Source: Ilyobacter_A sp963668015 (GTDB lineage: Bacteria > Fusobacteriota > Fusobacteriia > Fusobacteriales > Fusobacteriaceae). From it: DNA of 64,000 nt. Within the stretch, counting starts at the first letter, position 1, and the number at the start of each line of letters is the position of its first letter. The stretch covers positions 23,159-87,158 of the forward strand of contig CAXXCR010000008.1 of the NCBI GenBank assembly GCA_963668015.2. The letters run 5' to 3'. The position numbers were made by a program, and so were the translations under genes. This document shows positions 1 through 9,023 of the stretch, in pieces. The notes beneath the pieces are model-generated. The model was not told the origin of the DNA. It saw only the letters and a list, made by a program, of their open reading frames with translations, and searched no databases.

Positions 1-126
1 TTTTTGGAGTCAAACTTGAACGAAAGTGGAAAATACAACGACATAAAGGTGGATTTTATAAAACTACAGCAGGCAAACGGGAACAAGGTTGATATGTTTG
101 AAATGAACTTAGTTCTTAAGGAATAG
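1..126 (+). CDS. PilN/GspL-like assembly protein, C-terminal fragment
   Basis: An open frame enters from the left edge and stops at 124-126, giving 41 residues ending FEMNLVLKE. The pattern, a residue run into 'SGKYNDIKVDF' followed by a final F-x-hydrophobic strand, resembles the C-terminus of PilN-type inner-membrane assembly proteins. The call rests mainly on context: a PilO-like gene starts 12 bases downstream and a secretin follows. The body of the gene lies outside the window. Confidence 0.6.
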   Translation, partial: FLESNLNESGKYNDIKVDFIKLQQANGNKVDMFEMNLVLKE

Positions 127-138
127 GGAGGTGAGACA

Positions 139-759
139 ATGGAGGTTTTTGGAAAAGAGATCAATTTAGATCTGGAATTAACTGAAAAACAACAAAAACT
201 GGTAACTGTTCTGGGGATACTGCTTTTAACTGTTGCAATAAGTTATCCGATGATAGTTAAGCCCTCCCTTAAGTTAAAGGCTAAAAAAGAGGAACTTGCG
301 GTTACCGAACAAAAGAAAAATATTGCAAGAGCGGATATGCAAAAGGAAAAGGGTAGATATGAATCCTTACTTGCGGAATATCAAAGACAGAAAGACAGGC
401 TGGAAATACTGGAAACAAAATTTAAAAATTCTAGCCTACAGGACAATGCCAGTCTTAAAAATATGGTACAGGAGATACTGGATTATTTGAAAATAAAAGT
501 TATTGAAATAGGTGCTCCTGAGTTGGCCGAAGATGAAAGCGGCTACGTAAAAGTTTATACTCCATACAAGATAAGCGGGGACGCAAATATGGTAGCTAAG
601 TTTTTTTACTTCTTGGAAAACTCTAACTATTTGATCACGCTTAGAGGAAGTGCGTTGGAGATGAAACAGGCACAGAATACAGATGCAAATGATGTGGAAG
701 TTAAGTTTAAAGTGGGATCGTACTTTATTGATGAAGGTGGTGAGGTGGACTTTGAATAG
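139..759 (+). CDS. PilO/GspM-like inner-membrane assembly protein
   Basis: 206 residues. A short cytoplasmic N-terminus is followed by one membrane segment at about residues 22-42, a charged coiled coil at about 45-95, and a periplasmic alpha/beta domain. This is the architecture of PilO (type IV pilus) and GspM (type II secretion), which form the inner-membrane alignment platform between the motor and the secretin. The start follows GGGAGGTGAG. It lies between a PilN-like tail and a small exported protein upstream of the secretin gene, which supports the role. Sequence identity in this family is low, so pilus and secretion versions cannot be told apart here. Confidence 0.75.
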   Translation: MEVFGKEINLDLELTEKQQKLVTVLGILLLTVAISYPMIVKPSLKLKAKKEELAVTEQKKNIARADMQKEKGRYESLLAEYQRQKDRLEILETKFKNSSLQDNASLKNMVQEILDYLKIKVIEIGAPELAEDESGYVKVYTPYKISGDANMVAKFFYFLENSNYLITLRGSALEMKQAQNTDANDVEVKFKVGSYFIDEGGEVDFE

Positions 760-1189
760 GAAAATCATGTGCATATCTCTATTTTTCATGATGAGCTTTC
801 TTGCCTTTTCTGAAATAGTCCAAAACCCGCTTAAAGACTATATCAGCAACGAGGTCTACGCAGGTGGAAATGAAAAATTTTCAGACGGCAAGGATATATT
901 TGAAAAGAAAATAGCAGATAGAGAGGACGTTGTACAGGCAATTTTAGCGGCAAAAGAAAGGATAAAAAATACCTTTCCAGAGGTAAAACTTGTGAGTAGG
1001 AGAAACAATAAGTGGTATACCACTTTCTACTTCAAAGATGGAGAAAGGATGCAGCGGAAAACAGTTTCAAACACTGTCGTTATAAAATCGGGGGAAGAAT
1101 CCTACCTTGTAAGGGCACTTAAAGACGGCCTACTGGTGAGGGATAAACGAAGTGGTGTGGAAGACAAACTTTTGATAAAAAGAAGGTGA
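752..1189 (+). CDS. small exported protein of the pilus/secretion cluster
   Basis: 145 residues from TTG 752, chosen because GGTGGTGAGG lies just upstream and this start gives a clean signal peptide (basic start NRK, then a hydrophobic run ending about residue 19). The start overlaps the stop of the PilO-like gene. The mature part is basic, with no motif I recognise. It sits where pilP-like genes sit in other clusters, but it lacks an evident PilP lipobox. The 3' end overlaps the ribosome binding site of the secretin gene, so the genes are co-transcribed and probably translationally coupled. Confidence 0.6.
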   Translation: MNRKIMCISLFFMMSFLAFSEIVQNPLKDYISNEVYAGGNEKFSDGKDIFEKKIADREDVVQAILAAKERIKNTFPEVKLVSRRNNKWYTTFYFKDGERMQRKTVSNTVVIKSGEESYLVRALKDGLLVRDKRSGVEDKLLIKRR

Positions 1190-1197
1190 CTTGTGAT

Positions 1198-2976
1198 ATG
1201 AAGAAAATTTTATATGTGTGCATGCTTTCAATGTGTTTTTTATTTACGGGAAATGGATTGATGGCGCAGGAAGATTTTTATAACAGATTGGGCAGGATAA
1301 GATATCCGTATGAACTGGATCTAAAGAAAGTTCCTTTAGCGGATGTTTTGAGTAACATCTCTAAAACAAGTAATGTATCTATAGTTCCAGAATCAAGTAT
1401 AGCTGATTTGGAGATAGACCTATATATGACCAAGGGTCAGACTTTAAAAAATATTCTGGAAACATTCAGTGCTACCCACGGTTTGAAGGTTAGGATTATA
1501 AATAATACAGTTATACTGAGCAAAAAAAATGGAGACGATCTGGCTGAAGCTGCCACAAGGATAATAGGAAAGGTACTTCAAAAAGACAGTTTTTCCGGAA
1601 TAGAGGGAGCTGAAGTAACCCTATTAGACAGTGGAAAAGGGTCTGAAACTACCAAAATAGGCGGGGCATTTATATTTAATGATCTAGCACCTGGAACCTA
1701 TATAATGAGGGTAAGACACCCTGATTATGAAGAAAGAGGAGAGATAGTAGAGGTTAAAGCAGGCCAAACCTTTAGTATGGAAGTTATGGTGCAGGACAAA
1801 AAGTCAAGTGCCAAAACTGGTATGAGTGAAGGCGAAGAAAAAGAAGTTGTCTATAAACAGATAGGTAAGGTAACAGATAAAGACGGTGAAGCGAAGCAGA
1901 CAGAAAAAATAATCTTGAAACACGCATTCGCAGGAGAGGTTAAAGAGGTAATAAGCTCTGTAACAGACGGAATAGAAGTAACTGCACTGGAAAAAATGAA
2001 CATGCTGGTACTTAAAGGGAACGAAACAAACCTTAAAACAGCCAGAAACCTTATAAAAGAGATAGACCAGCCAGTTAAACAGGTTAGGATAACAGCACAA
2101 GTTCTGGATGTAACAGACAACCTTTTGAAAGAATTGGGTGTTGACTGGGCATATAAACATATAGAAGACGGAACAGCTTATGCTGAGTCTACAAATAAAA
2201 ATAACTTCAGCGGAGACCAGCTGGTCGATCCAAATACTGACGCTGATAATGACGGACTGGCAGATAACATCGGTTATGCGGTTGGAAATGAAATTTTTGC
2301 TGGATTTACAAATGCATTGAACTTAGAGTTTATAAACATATTCAACAGCAAAGAGGATCTTATAAACGCAACAGTAAATTTACTTCACCAAACAGATGAC
2401 GCCAACATAAACGCAATTCCTTCAATTGTTACAATAAACGGGGAGCCTGCAGACTTCAGGGTAACTGAAGAGGTAATCGTTGGTACAATAGAGGAAGAAG
2501 ATGACGATGGAAACTCAGTAAAACAACCACTATTCAAGGAAGCTGGTGTTATCTTCAAGGTTATCCCAACAATAAGAGATGGCGGAGATGATCCTGATTC
2601 TATATTGCTAGATGTAGATAGTGAAGTAAGTAATTTTAAATTGAGTTCTGGATATGATCAAAATGAAGGGGCTCAATTCAAAAATAATATAAAAACTAAG
2701 ATAAGAGTAAACGACGGGGACAGCATATTTATAGGCGGCCTTAAAAAAGGAACTTCTTCAGAAGTTGTTTCAAAAATACCACTTTTGGGAGATTTACCTT
2801 TCATAGGATGGTTGTTTAAAAATACCTCAAGTTCAAATGATGTAAGAGAGATATACATACAAATAACAGCAGAAATAGTAACTAATGAAAACAAAAATTC
2901 TGATATACCGGTTCAAAACTTCAGAGCAAACCCGATTGCAACACCGGGAGCTCAATTATACAAGATAGGAAAATAA
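1198..2976 (+). CDS. secretin (PilQ/GspD family) with an inserted regulatory-like domain
   Basis: 592 residues from ATG 1198; a GTG at 1186 is possible, but ATG has the better-spaced AGAAGGTGA. Signal peptide 1-23. An STN/N0-like domain spans about 36-108. A beta-sandwich of the carboxypeptidase regulatory-like type spans about 121-200 (GAEVTLLDSG, GGAFIFNDLAPGTY). A secretin N-subdomain spans about 236-290. The pore-forming secretin domain runs from about 295 to 570, with VFKVIPTIRDGG and the closing motif IPLLGDLPFIGWLFK. It forms the outer-membrane channel for a pilus or type II system. A DADNDGLAD acidic loop about residue 345 looks calcium-binding. Which substrate or pilus it serves is not shown. 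Confidence 0.9.
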   Translation: MKKILYVCMLSMCFLFTGNGLMAQEDFYNRLGRIRYPYELDLKKVPLADVLSNISKTSNVSIVPESSIADLEIDLYMTKGQTLKNILETFSATHGLKVRIINNTVILSKKNGDDLAEAATRIIGKVLQKDSFSGIEGAEVTLLDSGKGSETTKIGGAFIFNDLAPGTYIMRVRHPDYEERGEIVEVKAGQTFSMEVMVQDKKSSAKTGMSEGEEKEVVYKQIGKVTDKDGEAKQTEKIILKHAFAGEVKEVISSVTDGIEVTALEKMNMLVLKGNETNLKTARNLIKEIDQPVKQVRITAQVLDVTDNLLKELGVDWAYKHIEDGTAYAESTNKNNFSGDQLVDPNTDADNDGLADNIGYAVGNEIFAGFTNALNLEFINIFNSKEDLINATVNLLHQTDDANINAIPSIVTINGEPADFRVTEEVIVGTIEEEDDDGNSVKQPLFKEAGVIFKVIPTIRDGGDDPDSILLDVDSEVSNFKLSSGYDQNEGAQFKNNIKTKIRVNDGDSIFIGGLKKGTSSEVVSKIPLLGDLPFIGWLFKNTSSSNDVREIYIQITAEIVTNENKNSDIPVQNFRANPIATPGAQLYKIGK

Positions 2977-2980
2977 TAAA

Positions 2981-3011
2981 AAAACAAGTCCTTTTGGGCT
3001 TGTTTTTTTAT
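2981..3011 (+). terminator. rho-independent terminator of the secretin operon
   Basis: ACAAGTCC-TTTT-GGGCTTGT stem followed by a T run, five bases after the secretin stop codon. Confidence 0.9.
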
Positions 3012-3042
3012 AAAGAGAAATTTATTTTAAAGCGTTAAGAAA

Positions 3043-3465
3043 ATATTGAATTTATTGAAACCTGTTACTTTTTCTTGATAAAAAGTAACCAAAAATCAAG
3101 GCCTGTGAAAAATCAGCTAAAAGCTTTCGAAAATCTAAGAAAAATTTTAAAACTTGGCGAAAAGCACGCCTTCGGACACTAAAATTTTTCTAAAGATTTT
3201 TTCTCGATCTTTCTTAACGCTGATTATTTCAATGGCCAAAAAACCTAGAAATAATAACGTGCAAAGCATTTGAACTTAAACCCGTTTAAAAAATTGCGTT
3301 AATAAATCATCTTCTGAAATCCACTTTCATTGAAATAAAGAGATTTATCGACAATATTTCAATAGAAAGTTAGTTCAGAAGTGGTTTTAGTAATTTTTTA
3401 TGGGTGTCGTTTCTTTGGTACTTTCTTTGGACAAGCAAAGAAAGTACAGCAATTCAGTATTTTCT
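3043..3465 (+). repeat. dispersed intergenic element, family A, copy 1
   Basis: About 420 bases without a gene. It matches the reverse complement of 34858-35347 over long blocks, for example TCAAGGCCTGTGAAAAATCA, AACGCTGATTATTT and GAAATCCACTTTCATTGAAA. It begins TATTGAATTTAT and ends AATTCAGTATTTT, an inverted pair. Two perfect hairpins lie near the ends: 3064-3089 (10-bp stem) and 3418-3447 (12-bp stem, loop GACAAG). No open frame is preserved. It starts 32 bases beyond the secretin terminator. Confidence 0.85.
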
Positions 3466-3535
3466 AGAAAAGATAAAAATTATGGTATGCTTAAAATAAG
3501 CTTGTACCCGTACAATGTTTTAAGTTTTTTTGATT

Positions 3536-3564
3536 TTGCAACATTTTTGGGATTATGATATAAT
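3536..3564 (+). promoter_or_regulatory. promoter of hldA-ispF
   Basis: -35 TTGCAA at 3536-3541 and extended -10 TGATATAAT ending 3564, with a 17-base spacer. Confidence 0.8.
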
Positions 3565-3590
3565 AGGCAATAAAAACTGTGGAGGGACTT

Positions 3591-4616
3591 ATGGTAAGCA
3601 AACTTAGGCTAAATGAGATATTAAAGTCATTTAAAGATAGAACTATAGCTGTAATAGGCGACATGATGATAGATGAGTATATTTTCGGGAAAGTGTCGAG
3701 AATATCTCCGGAAGCTCCCGTGCCTGTAGTTAATGTAGTTGAGGAGAGGTTTGTGCTGGGTGGAGCAGCTAATGTTGTAAACAACCTTTCAAGTTTGGGC
3801 GCAAAAACTATTTCTTTTGGGGTTGTTGGCAGGGATGAAAACTCTGAAAAGCTGAAAAAAGATTTTCTAGATAAGGGTGTGGACACCTCAGGAATAATAG
3901 AATGCGAGGACAGACCGACAATAATAAAAAAGAGGGTTATAGCGCACAATCAGCAGTTGTTGAGGCTCGACTGGGAGAAGAGAAGGGATATCGCAAGAGA
4001 TATAGAAGACAGAATAATCTTAGAATTGAAAAATAGTATAGATAGGATCGACGGTGTGATACTGTCAGATTACGATAAGGGAGTATTGACGCCTAGACTA
4101 GCCAAAGAAGTTATAAAAATATCCAATGAAAACGGGAAAATAGTGATGGTGGATCCTAAACCTAAAAATTCTCTAAACTATAAGGGAGCCACATCGATGA
4201 CCCCCAACATGAAAGAATCTGTGGAATGCATAGGAGTGGAGATTCCTGAAACAGAAAACGAGGTAATTGAATTAGGTAAAAAAATTAGGGATAGTCTGGA
4301 ATTGGAAAATTTGTTGATGACAAGAAGTGAAAAAGGGATGTCTTTATTTCAGCAACATGAAATAGACCATATACCAACCTTTGCTAAAGAGGTGTATGAT
4401 GTGACAGGGGCAGGAGATACTGTTATATCTGTGTACACACTTGCAGCAGCGGCAGGAGCTTCATATGAGGAAGCTGCAAAAATAGCCAATACAGCAGCAG
4501 GTATAGTAGTGGGAAGAGTGGGGACCTCAATTGTTACTAAAGAGGAAATAATTGAGTTTTATGAAGAACTCTACAACAGCGGACATGCTGTTAAAGTAGA
4601 AGAAGAAGAGATATAG
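3591..4616 (+). CDS. hldA: D-glycero-beta-D-manno-heptose-7-phosphate kinase
   Basis: 341 residues from ATG 3591, placed by GGAGG at 3581-3585. A PfkB/ribokinase-fold sugar kinase: SRISPEAPVPV and GGAANV near the N-terminus, and the anion-hole signature DVTGAGDT about residue 275. It phosphorylates heptose-7-phosphate in the pathway to ADP-heptose for the LPS inner core. It matches the kinase half of HldE only; the cytidylyltransferase half is absent and the protein stops after the kinase fold, so the second activity must be encoded elsewhere. Followed nine bases later by ispF. Confidence 0.9.
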   Translation: MVSKLRLNEILKSFKDRTIAVIGDMMIDEYIFGKVSRISPEAPVPVVNVVEERFVLGGAANVVNNLSSLGAKTISFGVVGRDENSEKLKKDFLDKGVDTSGIIECEDRPTIIKKRVIAHNQQLLRLDWEKRRDIARDIEDRIILELKNSIDRIDGVILSDYDKGVLTPRLAKEVIKISNENGKIVMVDPKPKNSLNYKGATSMTPNMKESVECIGVEIPETENEVIELGKKIRDSLELENLLMTRSEKGMSLFQQHEIDHIPTFAKEVYDVTGAGDTVISVYTLAAAAGASYEEAAKIANTAAGIVVGRVGTSIVTKEEIIEFYEELYNSGHAVKVEEEEI

Positions 4617-4625
4617 GAGAAGAGT

Positions 4626-5102
4626 ATGCTGAGAATAGGTAACGGATACGATGTTCATAAATTAGTTGAAGGAAGGAAACTTATACTCGGAGGAGTTACG
4701 ATACCGTTTGAAAAGGGACTGTTGGGACATTCAGATGCGGATGTACTTATACATGCTATAATGGATGCCATAATAGGTGCACTTGCCCTTGGGGACATAG
4801 GAGTACATTTTCCTGATGACGATATGAAGTATAAAGGGATATCTAGTATGAAACTTTTAGGTTATGTAGAGGAATTAATACGTGAAAAAGGATACAGGGT
4901 ATCAAACCTTGATTCGATACTAGTTATGCAGAGACCGAAGCTAAAGCCATATATAGAAAAAATGAGGGAGAATATAGCAGAGGTTTTGAAAATATCGGAA
5001 AACAGAGTGAGTGTAAAAGCTACAACTGAAGAGAAACTCGGCTATACAGGAGATGAAAGCGGTGTTAAATCATATTCGGTGGTACTCCTTGAAAGAATAT
5101 AA
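4626..5102 (+). CDS. ispF: 2-C-methyl-D-erythritol 2,4-cyclodiphosphate synthase
   Basis: 158 residues, normal family length. Metal ligands are visible in GYDVHKL (Asp8, His10) and the following LGHSDADVLIHA (His42). The C-terminal TTEEKLGYTG matches the substrate-binding signature. It makes the cyclic diphosphate of the MEP isoprenoid pathway, the same pathway as dxr at 37070 in this window. SD AGGAGA lies just upstream. It is the second gene after hldA, with no terminator between them. Confidence 0.97.
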   Translation: MLRIGNGYDVHKLVEGRKLILGGVTIPFEKGLLGHSDADVLIHAIMDAIIGALALGDIGVHFPDDDMKYKGISSMKLLGYVEELIREKGYRVSNLDSILVMQRPKLKPYIEKMRENIAEVLKISENRVSVKATTEEKLGYTGDESGVKSYSVVLLERI

Positions 5103-5108
5103 AACTGA

Positions 5109-5140
5109 GCTCCACAGATGCCTGTCTGTGGAGTTTTTTT
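5109..5140 (+). terminator. terminator after ispF
   Basis: CTCCACAGA/TCTGTGGAG stem with a seven-base loop, then seven T residues. Confidence 0.95.
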
Positions 5141-5208
5141 AGAAAATAAAATTTAAGTTTCACAACAGAATCTTTAATATAAAAAACCTTAGTCGTTACT
5201 TTCTATTA

Positions 5209-5460
5209 AATTATTGAATTTCTTGCATAACATAAAAAATCTTTTTGGTCGGGAATTGTACTAATGTACACAAATGCAAATAAAAATCCTTGGTCACAGA
5301 GTTGCGCGGAGGAAAAGAGTGAGTTTCCCAGAGAAATACTAAAAACCTTTAATTCTCTATGTTTTTAATGATTAGTGACAAAAGATGATTTTGACTTCAA
5401 TTATCTTCTCGGTGCAGCTCTTGTTTTAAGTATCTGTGAAACTCTGTGTCCAAAAAATTA
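5209..5460 (+). repeat. dispersed intergenic element, family B, copy 1
   Basis: Most of the 514-base gap before the ABC-F gene. It starts TTATTGAATTTCTT and contains family blocks TGGTCACAGAGTTGC, GGAGGAAAAGAGTGAGTTTC and GTGAAACTCTGTGTCC, shared with 7577-7812 and, inverted, with 28330-28597 and 59056-59277. No conserved open frame. The right end is degenerate. Confidence 0.85.
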
Positions 5461-5616
5461 TTTTAGATAAATTTATTACGGGGTTTAATTGGAAGAACTA
5501 GTTATATAATCAAAAATGAAAATTTAAATAAGATCAGTGATAATTTTTAAATAATATGTTATAAGGGAAACTTAAAATATTACCTTTTAACACCTGATTA
5601 GAAAAGGGGAGAAAAA

Positions 5617-7521
5617 ATGGCAGTTTTGCATGCGAATAATATATGTAAAAGTTTTTCAGGAGAATATATCTTAAACGATATCAGTTTTTCCATAGATGAA
5701 AAAGATAAGATCGGGCTGGTGGGACTGAACGGTGCCGGTAAGACCACTTTGGTGAAAATACTTTTGGGAGAAGAGGAGCACGACGAAAGTTTAAGGCATA
5801 AAAAAGCAGGGACAATAAGCAAAAAAAACAACTTGAAGATAGGGTATCTGTCTCAGCATTTTGAGTTGGTAGAAGAAAATACAGTTTTTGAAGAATTGAT
5901 GAGTGTTTTTTCTAAAATTCAAGATGACTATAAAAAGATACAAGAACTCAATGCCAGACTTTCATACGACTTGGAAAATTTTGATTCTATTATGGAGGAG
6001 TTGTCAAAGCTTAATGCAAGATATGAGCAGGAAGAAGGTTACGCATTAGAATATAAGGTGAAACAGATACTGAACGGCTTGAATTTTCCTGAAGATAAGT
6101 GGGAACTCAAGATAAAAAATCTTAGCGGAGGCCAAAAATCCAGAGTTGCTCTAGGGAGGATACTGTTGGAAGAACCGGAGCTTTTAATACTGGATGAGCC
6201 TACAAACCACCTTGATTTAAATGCTATTGAGTGGCTGGAAAAGTTTTTGAAAAGCTACAACAAAGCCATACTAATTATATCCCACGACAGATATTTTTTG
6301 GATAGTGTGACAAACAGGATATTTGAGATAGAAAATAAAGATCTGAAAAGCTATAACGGAAACTTCAGTGATTATGTAATACAGAAAGAACTCATACTAA
6401 AAGGTCTTATAAAAGCTTATGAAAAAGAGCAGGAAAAGATAAAGCAGACGGAGGAGTTTATAAGAAAATACAAAGCCGGAGTCAAGTCCAAACAGGCAAG
6501 GGGTAGGGAGAAACTCTTGGAAAGAATGGAGAAGATGGACAACCCGGCCATAAAAATCCGTACGATGAAGCTGAAATTTGAGGTCGACAACCTAAGTACA
6601 GACAGGGTTCTAAAAGTCGAAGACTTGGGGAAAGCTTTTAACGAAGAACAGATATTTGAAAAGGTGAACCTGGAGCTATACAGAGGTGACAGGGTAGGAC
6701 TGATAGGCAAAAACGGTGTTGGGAAATCAACTATCTTAAGGATAATAAACGGCCAGCTTGAAAAAGACAGCGGTGAAATACGGTACGGAGAAAAACTTAA
6801 AATATCTTACTACGACCAAAACCATGAAGGATTAGTGGATGAGAACACTATTTTAGATGAGTTGAGGTTAAACTACCCACTTTCTGAAGAACAGGCAAGA
6901 AGCATAGCGGGGGGATTTCTTTTCTCGGATGAAGATTCGATGAAGCGTATAGGAGATCTAAGTGGTGGTGAAAGAGCTAGAGTAGTTTTAATGAAAATGA
7001 TACTTGAAAAGCCAAACTTTATTATACTTGACGAACCTACAAACCATCTGGATATATATTCAAGAGAAGTATTGGAAGAGGCTCTTGAACAGTATGATGG
7101 AACTTTGATAGTGGTCTCTCACGACAGGCATTTTCTGGAAACTGTTGTAAACAAGATTTATGAAATAAGAAGCAACGGTAGCACAGAATTTAAAGGAGAC
7201 TATGAGTCATATAAAAAACACAGCGAGGAATCTAAACCGGAAAAAACTGTTAATCAAGATTATGAGGAGCAAAAAAGAAGAAAGAACAGGCTGAAGTCAC
7301 TGGAAAAAAAGTTGCTTGAGTTGGAAGGTAATATAGAAAGCTTAGAGCTCAAAAAAGCTGAGATTAATGTTATCTATGAAAAAGTAGGTAGTGAAAATGA
7401 TCTGGATAAGCTAATGGAAATCCAACTTGAGCTTGAAAAAATAGACGAAGATATAATGTTGGCTATGGAGGCTTGGGAAGAGGCCGAGATAGAACTGAAT
7501 GAATTAAAAGAGCTTGTATAA
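5617..7521 (+). CDS. ABC-F family ATPase (YdiF/Uup type)
   Basis: 634 residues with two ABC domains and no membrane segments. First Walker A GLNGAGKT at 36-43, signature LSGGQ about 168, Walker B ILDEPTNHLD about 190. Second Walker A GKNGVGKS about 363, LSGGE about 446, ILDEPTNHLD about 470. A basic, charged coiled coil fills about 547-630, typical of the Uup/YdiF branch. ABC-F proteins act in the cytoplasm on ribosomes or nucleic acid rather than in transport. It is a single-gene transcript, flanked by family B elements on both sides. Whether it affects antibiotic response cannot be judged from sequence. Confidence 0.92.
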   Translation: MAVLHANNICKSFSGEYILNDISFSIDEKDKIGLVGLNGAGKTTLVKILLGEEEHDESLRHKKAGTISKKNNLKIGYLSQHFELVEENTVFEELMSVFSKIQDDYKKIQELNARLSYDLENFDSIMEELSKLNARYEQEEGYALEYKVKQILNGLNFPEDKWELKIKNLSGGQKSRVALGRILLEEPELLILDEPTNHLDLNAIEWLEKFLKSYNKAILIISHDRYFLDSVTNRIFEIENKDLKSYNGNFSDYVIQKELILKGLIKAYEKEQEKIKQTEEFIRKYKAGVKSKQARGREKLLERMEKMDNPAIKIRTMKLKFEVDNLSTDRVLKVEDLGKAFNEEQIFEKVNLELYRGDRVGLIGKNGVGKSTILRIINGQLEKDSGEIRYGEKLKISYYDQNHEGLVDENTILDELRLNYPLSEEQARSIAGGFLFSDEDSMKRIGDLSGGERARVVLMKMILEKPNFIILDEPTNHLDIYSREVLEEALEQYDGTLIVVSHDRHFLETVVNKIYEIRSNGSTEFKGDYESYKKHSEESKPEKTVNQDYEEQKRRKNRLKSLEKKLLELEGNIESLELKKAEINVIYEKVGSENDLDKLMEIQLELEKIDEDIMLAMEAWEEAEIELNELKELV

Positions 7522-7545
7522 AAAGGGCTATGCCCTTTTTTATTT
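7519..7545 (+). terminator. terminator after the ABC-F gene
   Basis: AAAAGGGC-TAT-GCCCTTTT stem running directly from the stop codon into a T-rich tail. Confidence 0.9.
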
Positions 7546-7576
7546 TCCGGGAATTTATTAGGAGAAATGTATGAAA

Positions 7577-7812
7577 TTATTGAATTTCTTTCAAGGGAAC
7601 AAAAACCTTTTTTGGTCACGAATCGCACAAATAGACACTAATAGAAAATCAAAACCTTGGACAAAGAGCCACGCAGAGCAAAAGAGTGAGTTTCACAGAG
7701 AGTTGCTAAAAATCTTTAGTTTCTTCGGTTTTAAATAATTAGTGAGATTTCTGTAATTTGTAACAAAAGGTGATTTTGACTTTAATATTTTCTCTGTGCA
7801 GCTCTGTTACCT
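7577..7812 (+). repeat. dispersed intergenic element, family B, copy 2
   Basis: Starts ATTATTGAATTTCTTTC. Shares TTTTGGTCACGAATCGCAC, GCAAAAGAGTGAGTTTCACA and TTTTGACTTTAAT with the other family B copies, in the same orientation as 5209-5460. Noncoding; begins about 32 bases after the preceding terminator. The rest of the gap to 8015 is AT-rich, with nothing I can assign. Confidence 0.82.
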
Positions 7813-8015
7813 AAGAAAATATTTTTGAATAAAATTAGTAATTGTTTAGCAGTAAAACAAATCGAAAATAAGAGTAATGAAAATTTTTTGTATATGTAAG
7901 CACTAGAAATTATGTTAGATCTCTTTGTATATATTTAAAGTTTATAAAATAAAAAAGTATAAAATTTATAAGAAAAAAACTTTAAAGCAACTGAAAATAC
8001 TGGAGTTTTTGATGC

Positions 8016-8044
8016 TTGACTTTTTGTAAGGCATAGAGTATAAT
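8016..8044 (+). promoter_or_regulatory. promoter of the str operon
   Basis: -35 TTGACT at 8016-8021, 17-base spacer, -10 TATAAT at 8039-8044. This is the only strong promoter ahead of rpsL. Confidence 0.88.
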
Positions 8045-8099
8045 ACTCAAGTTATGATGTAAAATAATAAACATTGAAAAATTCAGGAAGGAGGGTAAA

Positions 8100-8468
8100 A
8101 TGCCTACTATAAACCAATTAGTAAAAAAAGGAAGAACATCTTTAGAAGCTAAGAAGAAATCACCAGCATTACAAGCAAACCCACAAAGAAGAGGAGTTTG
8201 TGTAAGAGTGTATACAAGTACTCCTAAAAAACCAAACTCGGCACTTAGAAAAGTTGCAAGGGTAAAACTGACTAACGGAATAGAAGTAACAGCTTATATC
8301 CCAGGAATCGGACACAACCTACAAGAACACTCGATCGTACTTGTAAAAGGTGGAAGAACAAAAGATTTACCAGGGGTAAGATATAAAGTTATCAGAGGAG
8401 CATTAGATGCTGCTGGTGTAACTGATAGAAAACAATCAAGGTCTAAATATGGAGCTAAAAAAGGATAA
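8100..8468 (+). CDS. rpsL: 30S ribosomal protein S12
   Basis: 122 residues. The TPKKPNSALRKVARVKL block around residue 42 is the decoding-centre loop where streptomycin-resistance changes occur in other bacteria; the usual lysine and proline are present here. First gene of the str operon, with SD GGAGGG seven bases before ATG. The leader from the promoter is about 50 bases. Confidence 0.99.
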   Translation: MPTINQLVKKGRTSLEAKKKSPALQANPQRRGVCVRVYTSTPKKPNSALRKVARVKLTNGIEVTAYIPGIGHNLQEHSIVLVKGGRTKDLPGVRYKVIRGALDAAGVTDRKQSRSKYGAKKG

Positions 8469-8491
8469 TATCGGGAGGTGAACAGTAAAAA

Positions 8492-8962
8492 ATGTCAAGA
8501 AGAAGAGCAGCGGTAAAAAGATCTGTGTTACCTGATTCTAGATACGGAGATGTAGTGGTAACTAAGTTCGTTAACGCAGTAATGTTAGATGGAAAAAAAT
8601 CATTAGCTGAGAAAATATTCTACAGCGCTATGGATAAAATTGAAGAAAAAACTGGTCAAGCAGGTATAGAGGTATTCAGACAAGCTATGGAAAACGTAAA
8701 ACCTCAACTAGAAGTTAAATCTAGAAGAATCGGAGGAGCTACTTACCAAGTACCGGTTGAAGTAAGAGTTGAAAGACAACAAGCTTTAGCTATCAGATGG
8801 CTAATTTCTTACACTAGACAAAGAAAAGAATACGGAATGATAGACAAATTATCGGCTGAATTAATTGCGGCAGCTAACAACGAAGGAGCTTCTATTAAGA
8901 AAAAAGAAGATACTTACAAAATGGCAGAAGCAAACAGAGCGTTCGCGCACTACAAATGGTAA
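8492..8962 (+). CDS. rpsG: 30S ribosomal protein S7
   Basis: 156 residues, MSRRRAAVKR start and the conserved GGATYQVPVEVR stretch. It nucleates assembly of the 30S head by binding 16S rRNA, and is an autoregulator of the str operon in E. coli; no equivalent leader is evident in the 23-base gap to rpsL. A 61-base gap leads to fusA. Confidence 0.99.
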   Translation: MSRRRAAVKRSVLPDSRYGDVVVTKFVNAVMLDGKKSLAEKIFYSAMDKIEEKTGQAGIEVFRQAMENVKPQLEVKSRRIGGATYQVPVEVRVERQQALAIRWLISYTRQRKEYGMIDKLSAELIAAANNEGASIKKKEDTYKMAEANRAFAHYKW

Positions 8963-9023
8963 TTTAGCAGTTGCATAAGTAGACGAGGGGAACCTTAAAA
9001 TTTATCGAGGAGGAAAATCTCAA

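Noticed and set aside
3043..3465. Insertion sequence
   Set aside because: No transposase frame or remnant; only inverted ends and hairpins, so it is listed as a repeat element.
3491..3949. Minus-strand open frame across the hldA promoter and 5' end
   Set aside because: Overlaps a certain gene and its promoter; low-complexity Ser/Thr-rich translation with no SD.
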